Below, piece after piece: positions 1-9,288 of a stretch of DNA of 64,000 nucleotides (positions are counted from its first letter, which is position 1; each line of letters begins with the position of its first letter). This DNA is from an uncultured Acetatifactor sp. (GTDB lineage Bacteria > Bacillota > Clostridia > Lachnospirales > Lachnospiraceae): positions 32,362 through 96,361 of the forward strand of contig CAJTOJ010000012.1 of NCBI GenBank assembly GCA_910577665.1, given 5' to 3'. The notes under the pieces are model-generated. The model did no database searches, was not told the DNA's origin, and was given only the letters and a program-made list of their open reading frames with translations. Made by a program: the position numbers and the translations under genes.

Positions 1-1
1 C

Positions 2-268
2 ATTTCCCTGGGTGGGATTGCGGATATCAGCAATGCCCTCTGGGACTTTAACAATATGCCTTCCCTGATCTATGGCAAGAGGCTGCGGGATCTTGGCACC
101 TATGTGTTGCCCGTTTTCGTGATCACCAATTTCCCGGGCCTGTTCCTTATGGGGGAGCTGTCTGTAGGGTCCTGTATCTGGGGGGTAGCGGCACCGGTGG
201 TGTTTTTTGTAATAGCCCGCCTGCTGTGGAAGGTATCGCTTGGAAAGTATAGTAGTGCCAGCTCATAA
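2..268 (+). CDS. ABC-2 family transporter permease, C-terminal part
   Basis: This is the 3' end of a gene that begins before the window; the frame is open from base 2 to the TAA at 266-268. The visible 88 residues contain two hydrophobic segments and end in the pattern W-x-x-x-L-x-K-Y-S-S-A-S-S, which is typical of the last helix and tail of ABC-2 type permeases of the PF06182 kind. Such proteins form the membrane part of exporters with a separate ATPase, which would lie upstream and is not visible. The substrate cannot be told. The next gene converges on it. Assignment is from the C-terminal pattern only. Confidence 0.6.
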   Translation: MSLGGIADISNALWDFNNMPSLIYGKRLRDLGTYVLPVFVITNFPGLFLMGELSVGSCIWGVAAPVVFFVIARLLWKVSLGKYSSASS

Positions 269-329
269 CAGCCCATAAGAGTCCATAAAAGCAAGGGGAG
301 GAGATGCGGGCATTGGTTCCCCGAACCGC

Positions 330-1433
330 CTACTCCCCCTTTTCCAGGCAGTCTTCAAAATAGGGAAGTATCTGTGCCAGAGGTTCCCCATGCCAGCAGT
401 GTCCTCCCTCCCGCACATCGTGTACCAGTCTCGCCTCTTTTCCGTACAGCCGGTAAGCTGCTCTCACAATGTCCAGCTGTTCTGCCACATTTTCCAGCCC
501 TCTGGGACCATTGAGATGGTCATCCCTACAGGACTGTACCAGAAGGGGCCTGGGCGCAATCAGCGATGCAATGTCTCCCATGTCAAAGTGTTCCCATAGA
601 TGGGGCACATAATTGCAACTGCAATTTCCATTCAGCAGCAACAGGGAATCCCTGTATCCATATAGATATCCGCTGATCACAGCCTGCCGGATTCGGTCAT
701 CCATGGCAGCAGCCCAAAGGGTCTGCATTCCACCTCCGGAAAAACCAAGACATCCCAGGCGGCCGGTATCCCATTCTCCTCTTTCGCAGACATAATCCAG
801 CAGCCGCATCACGTCATAGGTACACATACCAGCTACTGTCTGTCCCAGAGGCTCTGCCATATGGGCAAGCTGGAAACAACTGCTGCCAAGAAATGCGCCT
901 TCCGCTTCCCCTTGCAGGGCCTCGTCCCGCCGTTCTCCAAAACCCCGGCTGTCCGGGCACAAGGTCACATACCCCAGTTTTGCAAGCTGCATGCCATAGT
1001 CGTAGTGAAACCGCTCAATGGCTTCTTTTACTGCGGGAATTTCCCCGCATCCGGCTACACTGTATTTTCCGGCGCCCAGGTGGCCGGGAAGTGCCAGGAA
1101 ACAGCCTTGCTTTTTCCCTGCCTGCTTCTGGGGGATTAAGATGTAAACCGGCATATAGGTTTTGGGTTCCACCTGCAGGAGTACCTTCTCCCGCACAATA
1201 CAGGGTGCAACTTCCTTCCTCTCCAGGATCCTGGGATCCAGGTCACAGTACTCCATTTTGTCAAGGCCAAGCAGCTTCCATAGCAGTTCCCTGGCCTGGG
1301 CCTTCCATCTCTCATAGGACTCTTTGGTATCTCCTGTAAAAGCGTCCCTGCGGGACAGACGGTCGTATTTTGCCAACATTCCTTTCAGACTGCCGTAATA
1401 AGGATCGATTTTAATGGTTCTGCCCATTTCCAA
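330..1433 (-). CDS. Alpha/beta-hydrolase, acetyl-xylan-esterase-like carbohydrate esterase
   Basis: A 367-residue hydrolase with no signal peptide, so it probably acts in the cytoplasm. The nucleophile elbow GFSGGG places the catalytic serine at about residue 232. The acid is probably in SCRDDHLNG (about 304-305) and the histidine in GGHCWHG (345 or 348). PGHLGAGK (about 116-123) fits the oxyanion region. The architecture resembles the large acetyl-esterase group of the dienelactone hydrolase superfamily. It is the last gene of a minus-strand cluster with a pectinesterase and an oligosaccharide ABC transporter, so removal of acetyl groups from imported pectic fragments is a reasonable inference. 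The exact substrate is not shown by the sequence. Confidence 0.75.
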   Translation of the reverse strand: MEMGRTIKIDPYYGSLKGMLAKYDRLSRRDAFTGDTKESYERWKAQARELLWKLLGLDKMEYCDLDPRILERKEVAPCIVREKVLLQVEPKTYMPVYILIPQKQAGKKQGCFLALPGHLGAGKYSVAGCGEIPAVKEAIERFHYDYGMQLAKLGYVTLCPDSRGFGERRDEALQGEAEGAFLGSSCFQLAHMAEPLGQTVAGMCTYDVMRLLDYVCERGEWDTGRLGCLGFSGGGMQTLWAAAMDDRIRQAVISGYLYGYRDSLLLLNGNCSCNYVPHLWEHFDMGDIASLIAPRPLLVQSCRDDHLNGPRGLENVAEQLDIVRAAYRLYGKEARLVHDVREGGHCWHGEPLAQILPYFEDCLEKGE

Positions 1434-1628
1434 ACCTCCCGTTTTGCATTTGCAGGTATCCTGATCAAATTCCGCTACAAACCTTCTGGAAGGATTGTAC
1501 TACAATTCTTCCAGCCTCTCAACCCTGTACATCAATCTTTCTGTTCCTTTTACGAACATAGGTTACTGTTCACTCGATACTGCCGCAAGGTGTTTTCACG
1601 CGTTCTTTGCGTGATAAACCCGAACACA

Positions 1629-1646
1629 GCCCGCCAGAAGGCGGGC
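1629..1646 (-). terminator. Hairpin after the binding-protein gene
   Basis: GCCCGCC and GGCGGGC form a perfect 7-bp stem around AGAA, downstream of the solute-binding protein gene. There is no good U-tract on the minus strand, so termination is possible but weakly supported. A processing or mRNA-stabilising hairpin is an alternative. Confidence 0.35.
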
Positions 1647-1696
1647 CGTGCAGGTTGGCTGGCGGATTCCATCCAGCCGTTTCTTCTGTTGTGGAT

Positions 1697-3343
1697 TTAC
1701 TCCAGTGCTGACAGATAACGCTGGTACTGGGCCTGCTTTACAGCCAGTACTTCTGACAGGTTCAAGGCTTCCAGGCCGCTGATATAACTGTCAAACTCAT
1801 CCAGGGATTTGGTTCCGGTGATAAAGGCATTGGCGTTCTCATCCACATAGGTCTGGATATCCACCATATAAGTATTAATCACTTCTGATTCCTGTTCGGT
1901 GGAATACACAAAGGGCCAGGGATCCTTCACAAACTGTTTCTGCCATGCATTGCACTCTGCATGCCAGCCAGCCACAAGCACATCTGTGGATTCCACAGAC
2001 TGCTGGGCGGGGAATACGAAGGAGGGATTGATGCCAAGCTGCTGTAGCCAGTCGTTATCATTTGCCTGTTCTGTAAAGGATCTGGTTCCATCTGCTGCCT
2101 CTGTATAGCTTTCTCCCTCAATACCCCACTGATACATCACCTGGCAGGAATCGCTCATGGCGTAGTCCAGGAAACGGCAGGCTATGTCTATATTGGAGGA
2201 AGAGGAATTGACACCAAACATATTTCCAAGTTCCACACGGCCTACATAATATCCTTCATACTCTCCGGAAAGCGGCGCGGCGCCTATGAAGGCTGTGGCC
2301 TTTGTGCCATCATAGTAAGGAAGGACATTGCTGAACATCATGGACATTGCCCAGCTGAAATCGAAGGATACACCTGTCTTGTCATTGGAGATACGCTCAA
2401 TGATCTGGTCTCTGTCCAGGGAGCTGTATTCCATTTCAAGAAGCTTTTCTTCGTACAGGCCATTTAGGAAGGTGAGATATGCCTTGTAATTTTCTTTGTC
2501 TGCCGCTGCATAAGTTACATTGCCACCCTTGTCTGCCTGGAAACCACTTACCAGGTCAAGCCCGAAGGCCGGCCCGAACATATAGGGCAGAAAGCCTGAC
2601 GTAATACTCATGGGGACTTCATCCGAGGCATCCCCGTCTCCGTTCATGTCATTCTCTTTGTAATAGCGCAACAAATCCACAAATTCATCCAGGGTCTTGG
2701 GTGCTTCCTTCTGTGCCTTGTCCAGCCAGGCCTGGCTATACATCAGGACAGGTTGGTAATCCTTGCCTACATTGGTACCCGGCACATAATAGATATGTCC
2801 GTCCTCTGCGGTAATCTCGGCTTTGATCACCGGATTTGCCTCCAGCCACTTTGTAAAGTTAGGCATCTGGTCAAAATGCTCGTCCAGTGGCACAAAGAGT
2901 CCGGACTTGATATAGGTCTGATTGGGATCCTGGTCCGGAAGCAGGATAATATCCGCATCAGCCTTGCCAGTGGTCAGCATAGGTCCCACAGAATCGGCAT
3001 AGTTGCTAAAGTCAACCAGCTGCCAGTCCACTTCGATTCCAGCATCTGCAATGACTGTCTGCACAATCTTGGCACTTGCAATGTCAACATTTGTATAGTT
3101 GGATGTCTGTGCCAGGATCTTCAGCGTAACAGATGTATCTGTGATGGGTGCTTCCCCTGTATAGGTAAAACTTCCGCCTGCCCCCTCTGTGCCCTCTGTC
3201 TGTGAGGCTTCCTCTGAAGAGGAAGAAGGTACCTGAGAACTGTCTTCCGGATTTTGTCCTCCATCTTCTTTGCCACACCCTGCCAGACAGCTTACCGCCA
3301 TAACGACAGCCAGTCCTAAAGCCATGATTTTTTTCTTCTTCAT
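1697..3343 (-). CDS. Oligosaccharide ABC transporter solute-binding lipoprotein (LplA-like)
   Basis: A 548-residue extracellular binding protein. The N-terminus is a lipoprotein signal, KKKK then a hydrophobic stretch ending in LAGCG, with the lipidated cysteine at 23. A low-complexity Ser/Glu/Gly linker of about 35 residues follows, then a family-1-type binding fold. The motif DMNGDGDASDEVP is the calcium-loop-like segment common in LplA-type proteins. Two permease genes lie directly upstream in the same operon, with no ATPase gene, which is usual for Firmicutes that share one MsmK-like ATPase. Together with the pectinesterase and esterase, the ligand is inferred to be a pectic oligosaccharide. 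Confidence 0.9.
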   Translation of the reverse strand: MKKKKIMALGLAVVMAVSCLAGCGKEDGGQNPEDSSQVPSSSSEEASQTEGTEGAGGSFTYTGEAPITDTSVTLKILAQTSNYTNVDIASAKIVQTVIADAGIEVDWQLVDFSNYADSVGPMLTTGKADADIILLPDQDPNQTYIKSGLFVPLDEHFDQMPNFTKWLEANPVIKAEITAEDGHIYYVPGTNVGKDYQPVLMYSQAWLDKAQKEAPKTLDEFVDLLRYYKENDMNGDGDASDEVPMSITSGFLPYMFGPAFGLDLVSGFQADKGGNVTYAAADKENYKAYLTFLNGLYEEKLLEMEYSSLDRDQIIERISNDKTGVSFDFSWAMSMMFSNVLPYYDGTKATAFIGAAPLSGEYEGYYVGRVELGNMFGVNSSSSNIDIACRFLDYAMSDSCQVMYQWGIEGESYTEAADGTRSFTEQANDNDWLQQLGINPSFVFPAQQSVESTDVLVAGWHAECNAWQKQFVKDPWPFVYSTEQESEVINTYMVDIQTYVDENANAFITGTKSLDEFDSYISGLEALNLSEVLAVKQAQYQRYLSALE

Positions 3344-3413
3344 GCTACATCCTCCTTGTTTTTTTGATGTATCTTGCTTTGCATCTCTGCAATAACACCT
3401 TGGTTTGAATTTC

Positions 3414-4304
3414 CTATCCTTTTACGGCTCCGAGCATGGTTCCTTCCACAAGATATTTCTGTACAAAAGGTACTACCAGCATGATCGGCACCACAGACAC
3501 TACGATACATACATACCGTACCTGCAGGGAGGATTTGCTGGCGGCCGCCATGCTGACACTGGTGGTCTGCATGATTTCCGAGGAAGCTTCCAGCAGGATT
3601 CTTCTTAGGAAGAGCTGTAGTGGTTCCAGTTTTTTGTCGCTGATATATAGCATTGCATTGAAAAAATCATTGTATCTCGCTACTGCATAGTACAATGCAA
3701 GAACTGCCAGTGTTGGCTTGATCAGCGGAACAGCGATCTTCCTCATGATGACAAGATCATTGGCACCTGCCAGTTCTGCTTCTTCAAACAGTTCATCCGA
3801 TATGGATTCGAAAGCAGAACGGCAGATCATCACATTATACGCGCTTACCAGTACCGGTAAGATCATGGACCAGCGGGTGTTATACAGTCCCAGACTTGTC
3901 ACCACAATGTAGATGGGAATCAGCCCGCCTGAAAAATACATGGTAAAAGCCAGCAGGAAATTCAAAGGCTTCCGCAGACAGAACTGTTTCCGGGACAGCG
4001 GGTAAGCCGCCAGACAGGTAAACAGCAGATTCAGGACTGTGCCTACAACTGTATAAAAAAGTGTATTACCATAGGAAGTCCACAATTGTCCGTATTGCAG
4101 CACGGTTTTCAATGCGTCAAAATTCAAGTCCACGGGAAACAGTGTTACTAGCCCCTTGTTCACTGCATCACCGGAGCTGATGGAAACGCTCACCACATAC
4201 AGAAACGGATAGACGCATACCACTACAGCCAAAAACAGTAGCAATGCGACAATACAATCAAATAGGAGATCCCCAATTGTTTGGTTTTTGATTCGCTTCA
4301 GCAT
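3414..4304 (-). CDS. Carbohydrate ABC transporter permease (LplC/YtcP-like)
   Basis: A 296-residue inner-membrane permease with about six hydrophobic segments. The EAA loop that contacts the ATPase is visible as EEAELAGANDLVIMRKIAVP, about two thirds along the protein. It ends in VEGTMLGAVKG, a tail typical of the LplC/YtcP branch. It pairs with the upstream permease gene and the downstream lipoprotein to form one importer for an oligosaccharide. The gap to the upstream permease gene holds a copy of a dispersed repeat, which interrupts an otherwise tight operon. Confidence 0.9.
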   Translation of the reverse strand: MLKRIKNQTIGDLLFDCIVALLLFLAVVVCVYPFLYVVSVSISSGDAVNKGLVTLFPVDLNFDALKTVLQYGQLWTSYGNTLFYTVVGTVLNLLFTCLAAYPLSRKQFCLRKPLNFLLAFTMYFSGGLIPIYIVVTSLGLYNTRWSMILPVLVSAYNVMICRSAFESISDELFEEAELAGANDLVIMRKIAVPLIKPTLAVLALYYAVARYNDFFNAMLYISDKKLEPLQLFLRRILLEASSEIMQTTSVSMAAASKSSLQVRYVCIVVSVVPIMLVVPFVQKYLVEGTMLGAVKG

Positions 4305-4334
4305 CTTTATACCTCCCTGTGCGCTTCAACGCAT

Positions 4335-4442
4335 ATACCAGTCAAAACCCTACAGCAAGCTGCGAGACTGCTGACCAGCATTCGCCAAATGTCTGCTTCG
4401 CAGCCGCCTGAGCCATTGTCCGCGGGAATCAATCCCTATTCT
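4335..4442 (-). repeat. Dispersed intergenic repeat, copy C (inverted)
   Basis: Read on the minus strand this carries the blocks ATTCCCGCGGACAATGGCTC, CATTTGGCGAATGC, CGCAGCTTGCTG and GTTTTGAC in the same order as the copies near 5590 and 11820. It fills most of the gap between the two permease genes and overlaps the end of the first one by a base or so. No protein is encoded. It belongs to the family described under findings. Confidence 0.65.
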
Positions 4443-5407
4443 TACCAGATTGAAGTATCGGTTACTTTACGGCTCAGCCGGTTGGCCAGAAACACTATGC
4501 CGAAATTGATCACCGAGTTAAACAATCCTACCGCAGCAGCATAGCTATAATTGTTACTTCCGATACCTTGTCTGTATACATAAGTCTGAATGACATCCGC
4601 CGTCTCATATACGGAGGGATTATAAAGCAGATATACTTTCTCAAACCCTACACTCATCATGCTGCCCAGCGTCATGATCAACAGTAGGATAATGGTGGGA
4701 CGGATACTGGGAAGAACCAGATGCCAGATCACTTTGCGCTTGTTGGCCCCATCTACGCGCATGGCCTCATACAGATCCGGGGAAATCCCCATGATTGCCG
4801 CCACAAAGATAATGGAATTGAATCCAAAGCTCTGCCAGGAACCTGATATGACATAGATCGGCCTGAACCACTGGGGCAGGCTTAGGAAATTGATACTGTC
4901 AATTCCCAGCATACCAAGCAACTGGTTGATAATCCCGCCAGACGGAGATAGAAAATTATTGATCATGCCGCAGACTACCACTGTGGAGATGAAGTAGGGT
5001 AGATAGGTAGTCACTTGTATTACTTTCTGAAGCCGCTTTCCCCGCAGCTGTGTCACTGCAATGGCAAACAGGATCGGAATGGGGAATCCGAAAATAAGGG
5101 AATAGAAAGAGAGCAAAAAGGTGTTTCTCACCAGTCTCCATGCGTATACAGAATGGAAAAACTGCCGGAACCATTTTAGCCCTACAAAATCGCTGGTGAA
5201 CAACCCCTGGAATCCAGAACCAATCTTATATTGCGTGAAGGCCATCCACAATCCGGACATAGGCAGATAGCAGAAGATGATATAATAAAGTATGACTGGT
5301 AGTATCATCAAAATCAGAAAACGATCTCTTTTCAGGCTTTTTTTCCAGTATTTTCGTTTTTCTTCTTTTGTCCTTTTTCCGTTGATGACAGTTTTCTGTT
5401 TTCCCAC
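4442..5407 (-). CDS. Carbohydrate ABC transporter permease (LplB/YteP-like)
   Basis: A 321-residue permease with a positively charged N-terminus (KQKTVINGKRTKEEKRK) and about six membrane segments. The EAA loop reads EAMRVDGANKRKVIWHLVLP. This is the first membrane gene of the transporter operon. A strong terminator-like hairpin and an inverted repeat lie just upstream, so this gene probably has its own promoter, separate from the regulator gene before it. Partner permease and binding protein follow downstream. The length and motif order fit the LplB family well. Confidence 0.9.
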   Translation of the reverse strand: MGKQKTVINGKRTKEEKRKYWKKSLKRDRFLILMILPVILYYIIFCYLPMSGLWMAFTQYKIGSGFQGLFTSDFVGLKWFRQFFHSVYAWRLVRNTFLLSFYSLIFGFPIPILFAIAVTQLRGKRLQKVIQVTTYLPYFISTVVVCGMINNFLSPSGGIINQLLGMLGIDSINFLSLPQWFRPIYVISGSWQSFGFNSIIFVAAIMGISPDLYEAMRVDGANKRKVIWHLVLPSIRPTIILLLIMTLGSMMSVGFEKVYLLYNPSVYETADVIQTYVYRQGIGSNNYSYAAAVGLFNSVINFGIVFLANRLSRKVTDTSIW

Positions 5408-5466
5408 CTAATGGCCCTCCCTCTTTTCCTATGAAGTCCAGAATCCTGTATGAGGAAACTAAACCG

Positions 5467-5497
5467 ACTATACAACAGTGGTCTTTAAATGTATAGT
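5467..5497 (-). promoter_or_regulatory. Inverted repeat upstream of the transporter operon
   Basis: ACTATACA (5467-5474) and TGTATAGT (5490-5497) are a perfect 8-bp inverted repeat 15 bases apart, 60-90 bases before the first permease start. It could be a binding site for the membrane AraC regulator encoded next door, although AraC proteins more often use direct repeats. No experimental basis. Confidence 0.4.
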
Positions 5498-5527
5498 TTC
5501 ATTATTTTCGGTCTGGTTCAGGCTATG

Positions 5528-5560
5528 AAAAAATGATGCCTGTCAAGGCATCATTTTTTT
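5528..5560. terminator. Strong bidirectional terminator-like hairpin
   Basis: AAAAAATGATGCC (5528-5540) pairs perfectly with GGCATCATTTTTT (5547-5559) around TGTCAA. A-tract and T-tract flank the stem, so it can work on both strands. It separates the AraC regulator gene from the permease operon. A third copy of the GGCATCATTTT arm follows at about 5566-5576. Confidence 0.85.
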
Positions 5561-5589
5561 CATCAGGCATCATTTTGTGCAGATAGCGC

Positions 5590-5730
5590 TTTTTCTTTAT
5601 TCCCGCGGGCAATGGAGCCAAGCGGATGTGTCAGCATCCATTTGGCGAATGCCGTGAGGGTCAAATACCCCGCTGCTTGCAGCGCTACTAGCTTGATTTC
5701 CCGTTGCTTGCAGCGGGGTTGTTGACTTCT
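5590..5730 (+). repeat. Dispersed repeat, copy A, fused to the end of the regulator gene
   Basis: Contains TTATTCCCGCGGGCAATG, CATTTGGCGAATGCCGTGAG, GGGTCAAATACCCCGC and two small GCTTGC-loop hairpins, the same order as the copy at 11820. On the minus strand its sequence forms the last ~42 codons of the AraC regulator gene, so the repeat appears to have inserted at or near the original stop codon. Confidence 0.75.
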
Positions 5731-7867
5731 GCTGGTAGACACTGGGATTCATCCCGGTTATGCTCTTGAAATTGCGTCTGAAGGTAAGCTGGTTGGTGTA
5801 TCCACACAGGGTACAGACTTCTGTCAGGGAATGGGTGCCTTCCTGCAGAAGCTCCACAGCCTTCTGGATCCTTTTGGTCTGGACATACTGCAGATAGGTG
5901 ACTCCGAAACGTTCTTTGCACAGCAGACTCAGATATTTATTACTTACATTGAACCGGTCTGTCAGACTCTGAAGGGACAGATCTGGATCCAGGTAGTGGG
6001 CATCCATATAAGCGGCAATCTCTTCCTCCAGCCGGGAATCTTCCTGTAAGGTCTTATCATGTAACATGTCGATCACAGACAGTAGTGCTGTATCGTAGTA
6101 GTCAAATATATCCTGCAGGGTGGCAAGGCTTGTGTATTTCTGTATGTTTAGGTGTACGGTATTCAGCTCTGTAATCTCCCGCAGGGTCTTGATGACAGCG
6201 AGATGCAGCTCATCTATCAAGGCCCTGTACATTTCAGAGGTTCCCGCTATCTCCAGGTTGGTTTTATACACGTCAAACAAAAGTGTGTGGATCTCCATTT
6301 TATCCTGTTTTAACAGACAACGTTTCAGCCGTTCCCTGAAATGATCCGGGAAGTAGTAAGTATTCGTCCGTCCCTCCATGTCTTCCAGAAAATAAACGGC
6401 ACCCCAGCCATCGGTGAGAATCCCGTCCAGGGCTTTTAGCGCACCCTCACAGGCCTCCCGCAGTTCCCCGATATCATCTCGGATCATGTCCACACCGATG
6501 GTCACATAACAGTAATCCCCCTCTGTGGCTGTACTGACATATTTGTGGATCTGCCCAAACAATCCTTCAACTTTCTGCTCCGTCTCAAAATTCAAGATGA
6601 GGAACACATTGTGGATATCCCGGAAATACCATACCATGTGCATTTCATCTGTGGAAAAGGTGTGTGCCACAACCTTAAAAAGCTCTTCCACCTTTTTGCG
6701 GTGGGCTTCTTTCTGGGAGGAAGCATCTCCTTCAAAAGCAAAATGGAAGACAGATACAACATAGTAGGGCTTTATCAGATCGAGATAGTTCTCGTCTAAG
6801 AACATATCCACATTTTCTGCGGCTGCATTTCCGGCAATCATGGAATGCAGCATACCTGTCCGGGCATAGGGCGTAATGGTCAGCATTTTCTCACGGTACT
6901 CATTCTTTTCACCGATCAGGTTCTGGATGCCGCAGATGATTTTTTCCATCTCACCATCTGGAGAATCCTGGTCTGGGGAGATCATTTCTTCCAGGTGACC
7001 GATGGGCATATAATACCGCCTGCTTACCCAGAAGGCCAGCGCTACAAAAGCGGCGGAAATCGACACAGTTCCCAGCAGGATGATGAGGAAATGTCCGTTT
7101 ATGTGGGATACGGATCCGGCGGGTTCAAGAATTTTGTACACAATACCAGGCATTCTGTCCGACTCCCTGGAATAGGCTTTCCCGTCCTGGTTCCCTATGG
7201 AAAGAAGTACCTGGTCTTCATAGAGGACATATGCACCATAGCCATCTCCAAGCACTTTATCCATATCGGCCCGAAGCTGCTTCAAATCGAAGAGGACGCA
7301 CATTGTTCCAATATCACTTCCGGTCTGATAGGAGTATGAATCACAGTACAGAAAATATTCTGTATTAAAAGAAAGGCGCCTGGAACTGTTTAAACGGAAC
7401 ACTTCACTCACGGTTCCGGTCATCATGCAGGGAAGTTCTTGATCCAGGGATGCCGGATTCTCTGACAGGGAGATCACCCCGGCACTGGAATAAGCCTTAT
7501 TGCTTCCGTCTACGAACAGGACAGTCTGATAAATGGACAATCCGCCCATTGCCATAGTGCTGCGCATCTCATTCTGGATGGAGAAGAGGGCATAGGAATC
7601 CAGCTGCCCGCCGGTTTTCTCACTCATATAGAGCTGCTTCATGGCAGTGGAATAGCTCAGATCCTGGACGATATTCTGGGCTGTCAGAATCCGCTGCTCC
7701 ACAATATTACAGATCTCATCCAGCTGGATCTCCCTTTCCCGCTTTGATTGCAGATCACTGATACGATTGTTTTCATAGAACAAAAAGGCAATGCACAGAA
7801 ACATGTAGAAAAAGATAACTGCCACATAGGTCAAAAATAACTTGAGAAATAATTTACTCTGAAACAT
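5597..7867 (-). CDS. Membrane-anchored AraC-family regulator (YesN type)
   Basis: A 756-residue regulator. A membrane segment at about 7-29 is followed by an extracellular sensor region to about 265, a second membrane segment (about 265-290), a cytoplasmic linker region, and an AraC-type double helix-turn-helix at about 615-712. This layout is that of regulators sensing extracellular sugars or the binding protein. It sits between the pectinesterase gene (32 bases upstream) and the transporter operon, which it very likely controls. The last 42 residues, after YQQK, are low-complexity and encoded by a dispersed repeat; they end in GIRQM and CPRE, which the repeat at 11820 also encodes, so they are probably not part of the ancestral protein. 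Confidence 0.88.
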   Translation of the reverse strand: MFQSKLFLKLFLTYVAVIFFYMFLCIAFLFYENNRISDLQSKREREIQLDEICNIVEQRILTAQNIVQDLSYSTAMKQLYMSEKTGGQLDSYALFSIQNEMRSTMAMGGLSIYQTVLFVDGSNKAYSSAGVISLSENPASLDQELPCMMTGTVSEVFRLNSSRRLSFNTEYFLYCDSYSYQTGSDIGTMCVLFDLKQLRADMDKVLGDGYGAYVLYEDQVLLSIGNQDGKAYSRESDRMPGIVYKILEPAGSVSHINGHFLIILLGTVSISAAFVALAFWVSRRYYMPIGHLEEMISPDQDSPDGEMEKIICGIQNLIGEKNEYREKMLTITPYARTGMLHSMIAGNAAAENVDMFLDENYLDLIKPYYVVSVFHFAFEGDASSQKEAHRKKVEELFKVVAHTFSTDEMHMVWYFRDIHNVFLILNFETEQKVEGLFGQIHKYVSTATEGDYCYVTIGVDMIRDDIGELREACEGALKALDGILTDGWGAVYFLEDMEGRTNTYYFPDHFRERLKRCLLKQDKMEIHTLLFDVYKTNLEIAGTSEMYRALIDELHLAVIKTLREITELNTVHLNIQKYTSLATLQDIFDYYDTALLSVIDMLHDKTLQEDSRLEEEIAAYMDAHYLDPDLSLQSLTDRFNVSNKYLSLLCKERFGVTYLQYVQTKRIQKAVELLQEGTHSLTEVCTLCGYTNQLTFRRNFKSITGMNPSVYQQKSTTPLQATGNQASSAASSGVFDPHGIRQMDADTSAWLHCPRE

Positions 7868-7898
7868 GCCTTCTCCTATTCTCCAAGGCCCCGTCTTT

Positions 7899-8831
7899 CT
7901 ACCATCCGAGAACCTTCATGCGGGTATAGGCGGATGCCTCTTCCTTTGTAAGACTATGACACCATTCTGCTCTTTTTCCTGCTGCACCTGGCCCGGTATT
8001 GCCATATTCTGCAAAAAAGGCAGTCTCATGTGCCCGCTCCTTATCCCAGTCATGCCAGCCTTCCGGCTTGATATGAGCCTCCAGTATAGAATCCAGGATC
8101 ACCACTTTCGCATAATCCCGCCAGGGTCTTCCCAGATAAATGCTTCCTTCCGGGGCATCTCCGGTAAAATGGCAATTGGAGAATACATAACCGTATTCCT
8201 GTCCTTCGGGGGAAGAGCCTGCTGTCACATAACCGCCAGGACGTCCCAGGGAATGTAGCATACAATCCTCAAAATAAGCGGTGGCACTGCCAAAGATGAA
8301 ATCCACTGTACCACAGATATAACAATGACGATATAGCTGCCTGCCATTCACACGGGGTGCAAATTCCTTGGGGCCTTTGAAGCCTCCGGGAATCACCTCC
8401 TTGGGCGGGAGAGGGCCTGTAAACAGGGTGTCCTGGGCGCCCAGAAGCCTACAGTCCGAGACCACAATACCCTCCCCCTCTGCGTAAAGCGCAATGGCCT
8501 GCTCCACATGTTCCCGTAATGCGGCGCCATTTTCAATGGTCAGATTCCGCAACTGTATACGGGGTGCATCCGCCAGCAGGGTATAGCTGCGGAAGGTTCC
8601 CCGCTTTTCCCCATCCGGCATTCTGTCATTTGCAGCATCGTCATAGGTAATGATAGTGTCTGCGGCATGTTCTCCTTCCAGAACCAGGCCTTCCTGGCGG
8701 ATCTCCAGCTTCTCATGGTAGGTTCCAGGTGAGATATGTATGACAACCTCCTGGCCTGCATAGGTTTGTGCATATGTCAGGGCATCTCCGATTTTCCCAA
8801 ACATTCCGTCTGCTCCCACTGTCAGTCTCAT
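7899..8831 (-). CDS. Pectinesterase (cytoplasmic)
   Basis: A 310-residue right-handed parallel beta-helix enzyme that removes methyl esters from polygalacturonate. Signature segments are visible: GAQDTLFT, the catalytic region GTVDFIFGSA, and LGRPWRDYAKVV. There is no signal peptide, so it should act on imported oligogalacturonides inside the cell. The start at 8831 is chosen because AAGGAAGG lies 6-7 bases before it; the in-frame ATG at 8837 touches that ribosome binding site and is less likely. It is first in the minus-strand pectin cluster, followed by the AraC regulator. Confidence 0.92.
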   Translation of the reverse strand: MRLTVGADGMFGKIGDALTYAQTYAGQEVVIHISPGTYHEKLEIRQEGLVLEGEHAADTIITYDDAANDRMPDGEKRGTFRSYTLLADAPRIQLRNLTIENGAALREHVEQAIALYAEGEGIVVSDCRLLGAQDTLFTGPLPPKEVIPGGFKGPKEFAPRVNGRQLYRHCYICGTVDFIFGSATAYFEDCMLHSLGRPGGYVTAGSSPEGQEYGYVFSNCHFTGDAPEGSIYLGRPWRDYAKVVILDSILEAHIKPEGWHDWDKERAHETAFFAEYGNTGPGAAGKRAEWCHSLTKEEASAYTRMKVLGW

Positions 8832-9172
8832 ATTCATCCTTCCTTTCTTAGGTTTTGGTTTCTGTTTATTAATATTTGTTCTCCTTTGCTACGAACTACC
8901 AGGCTGGTTATCGGTCTTAGGTATTGCTAATAAGGAACAATATGGACAGGGACGAAATTTTAGGCACAGCCCTGTATGCTTTCCGGTAACCGATGATGGC
9001 ATTTCATCGCTCTTATTCTCTGCCTTGTTATTCTTCGGAGTCTCATCAGATATAATACCAACGGTGTACTGGTGTCGGATTAAACAGCTTTGTTGCAGGC
9101 AAGGCTGTAATTTCTGACAAAACGGCTTTGGGCTTTTCAAGGATTTCTTTGACTAAAGGGCAACGGATGGGA
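8832..9172. other. Gene-free stretch before the pectinesterase gene
   Basis: Short open frames here look like chance. One minus-strand stretch (about 9055-9180) translates to a plausible-looking peptide ending PVHRWYYI but has no start or ribosome binding site, so it might be a gene relic. The promoter of the pectin cluster should lie here, but I cannot pick convincing -35 and -10 boxes. Confidence 0.4.
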
Positions 9173-9205
9173 TAAAACAAAACAGCCCGTAAAACAGGCT
9201 GTTTT
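9173..9205 (-). terminator. Terminator after tRNA-Pro
   Basis: On the minus strand AAAACAGCC pairs with GGCTGTTTT (arms 9197-9205 and 9179-9187), followed by a T-rich run. It lies immediately downstream of the tRNA gene and fits an intrinsic terminator. Confidence 0.85.
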
Positions 9206-9214
9206 ATCTTAACA

Positions 9215-9288
9215 TCGATGCGACAGGATTTGAACCTGCGACCTCTGCGTCCCGAACGCAGCGCTCTACCAAGCTGAGCCACGCATCG
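9215..9288 (-). tRNA. tRNA-Pro (anticodon CGG)
   Basis: A 74-base cloverleaf. The acceptor arms CGATGCG and CGCATCG pair fully, the discriminator is A, the D-arm contains GGCTCAGCTTGGTAGAGC, the anticodon stem CTGCG/CGCAG closes the loop TTCGGGA (anticodon CGG, reading CCG), and the T-arm contains GGTTCAAATCC. CCA is not encoded. It is a single gene followed by a terminator. Confidence 0.97.

Noticed and set aside
8889..9140. 83-aa minus-strand gene before the pectinesterase
   Set aside because: No start site and no recognisable pattern; overlaps the expected promoter region.
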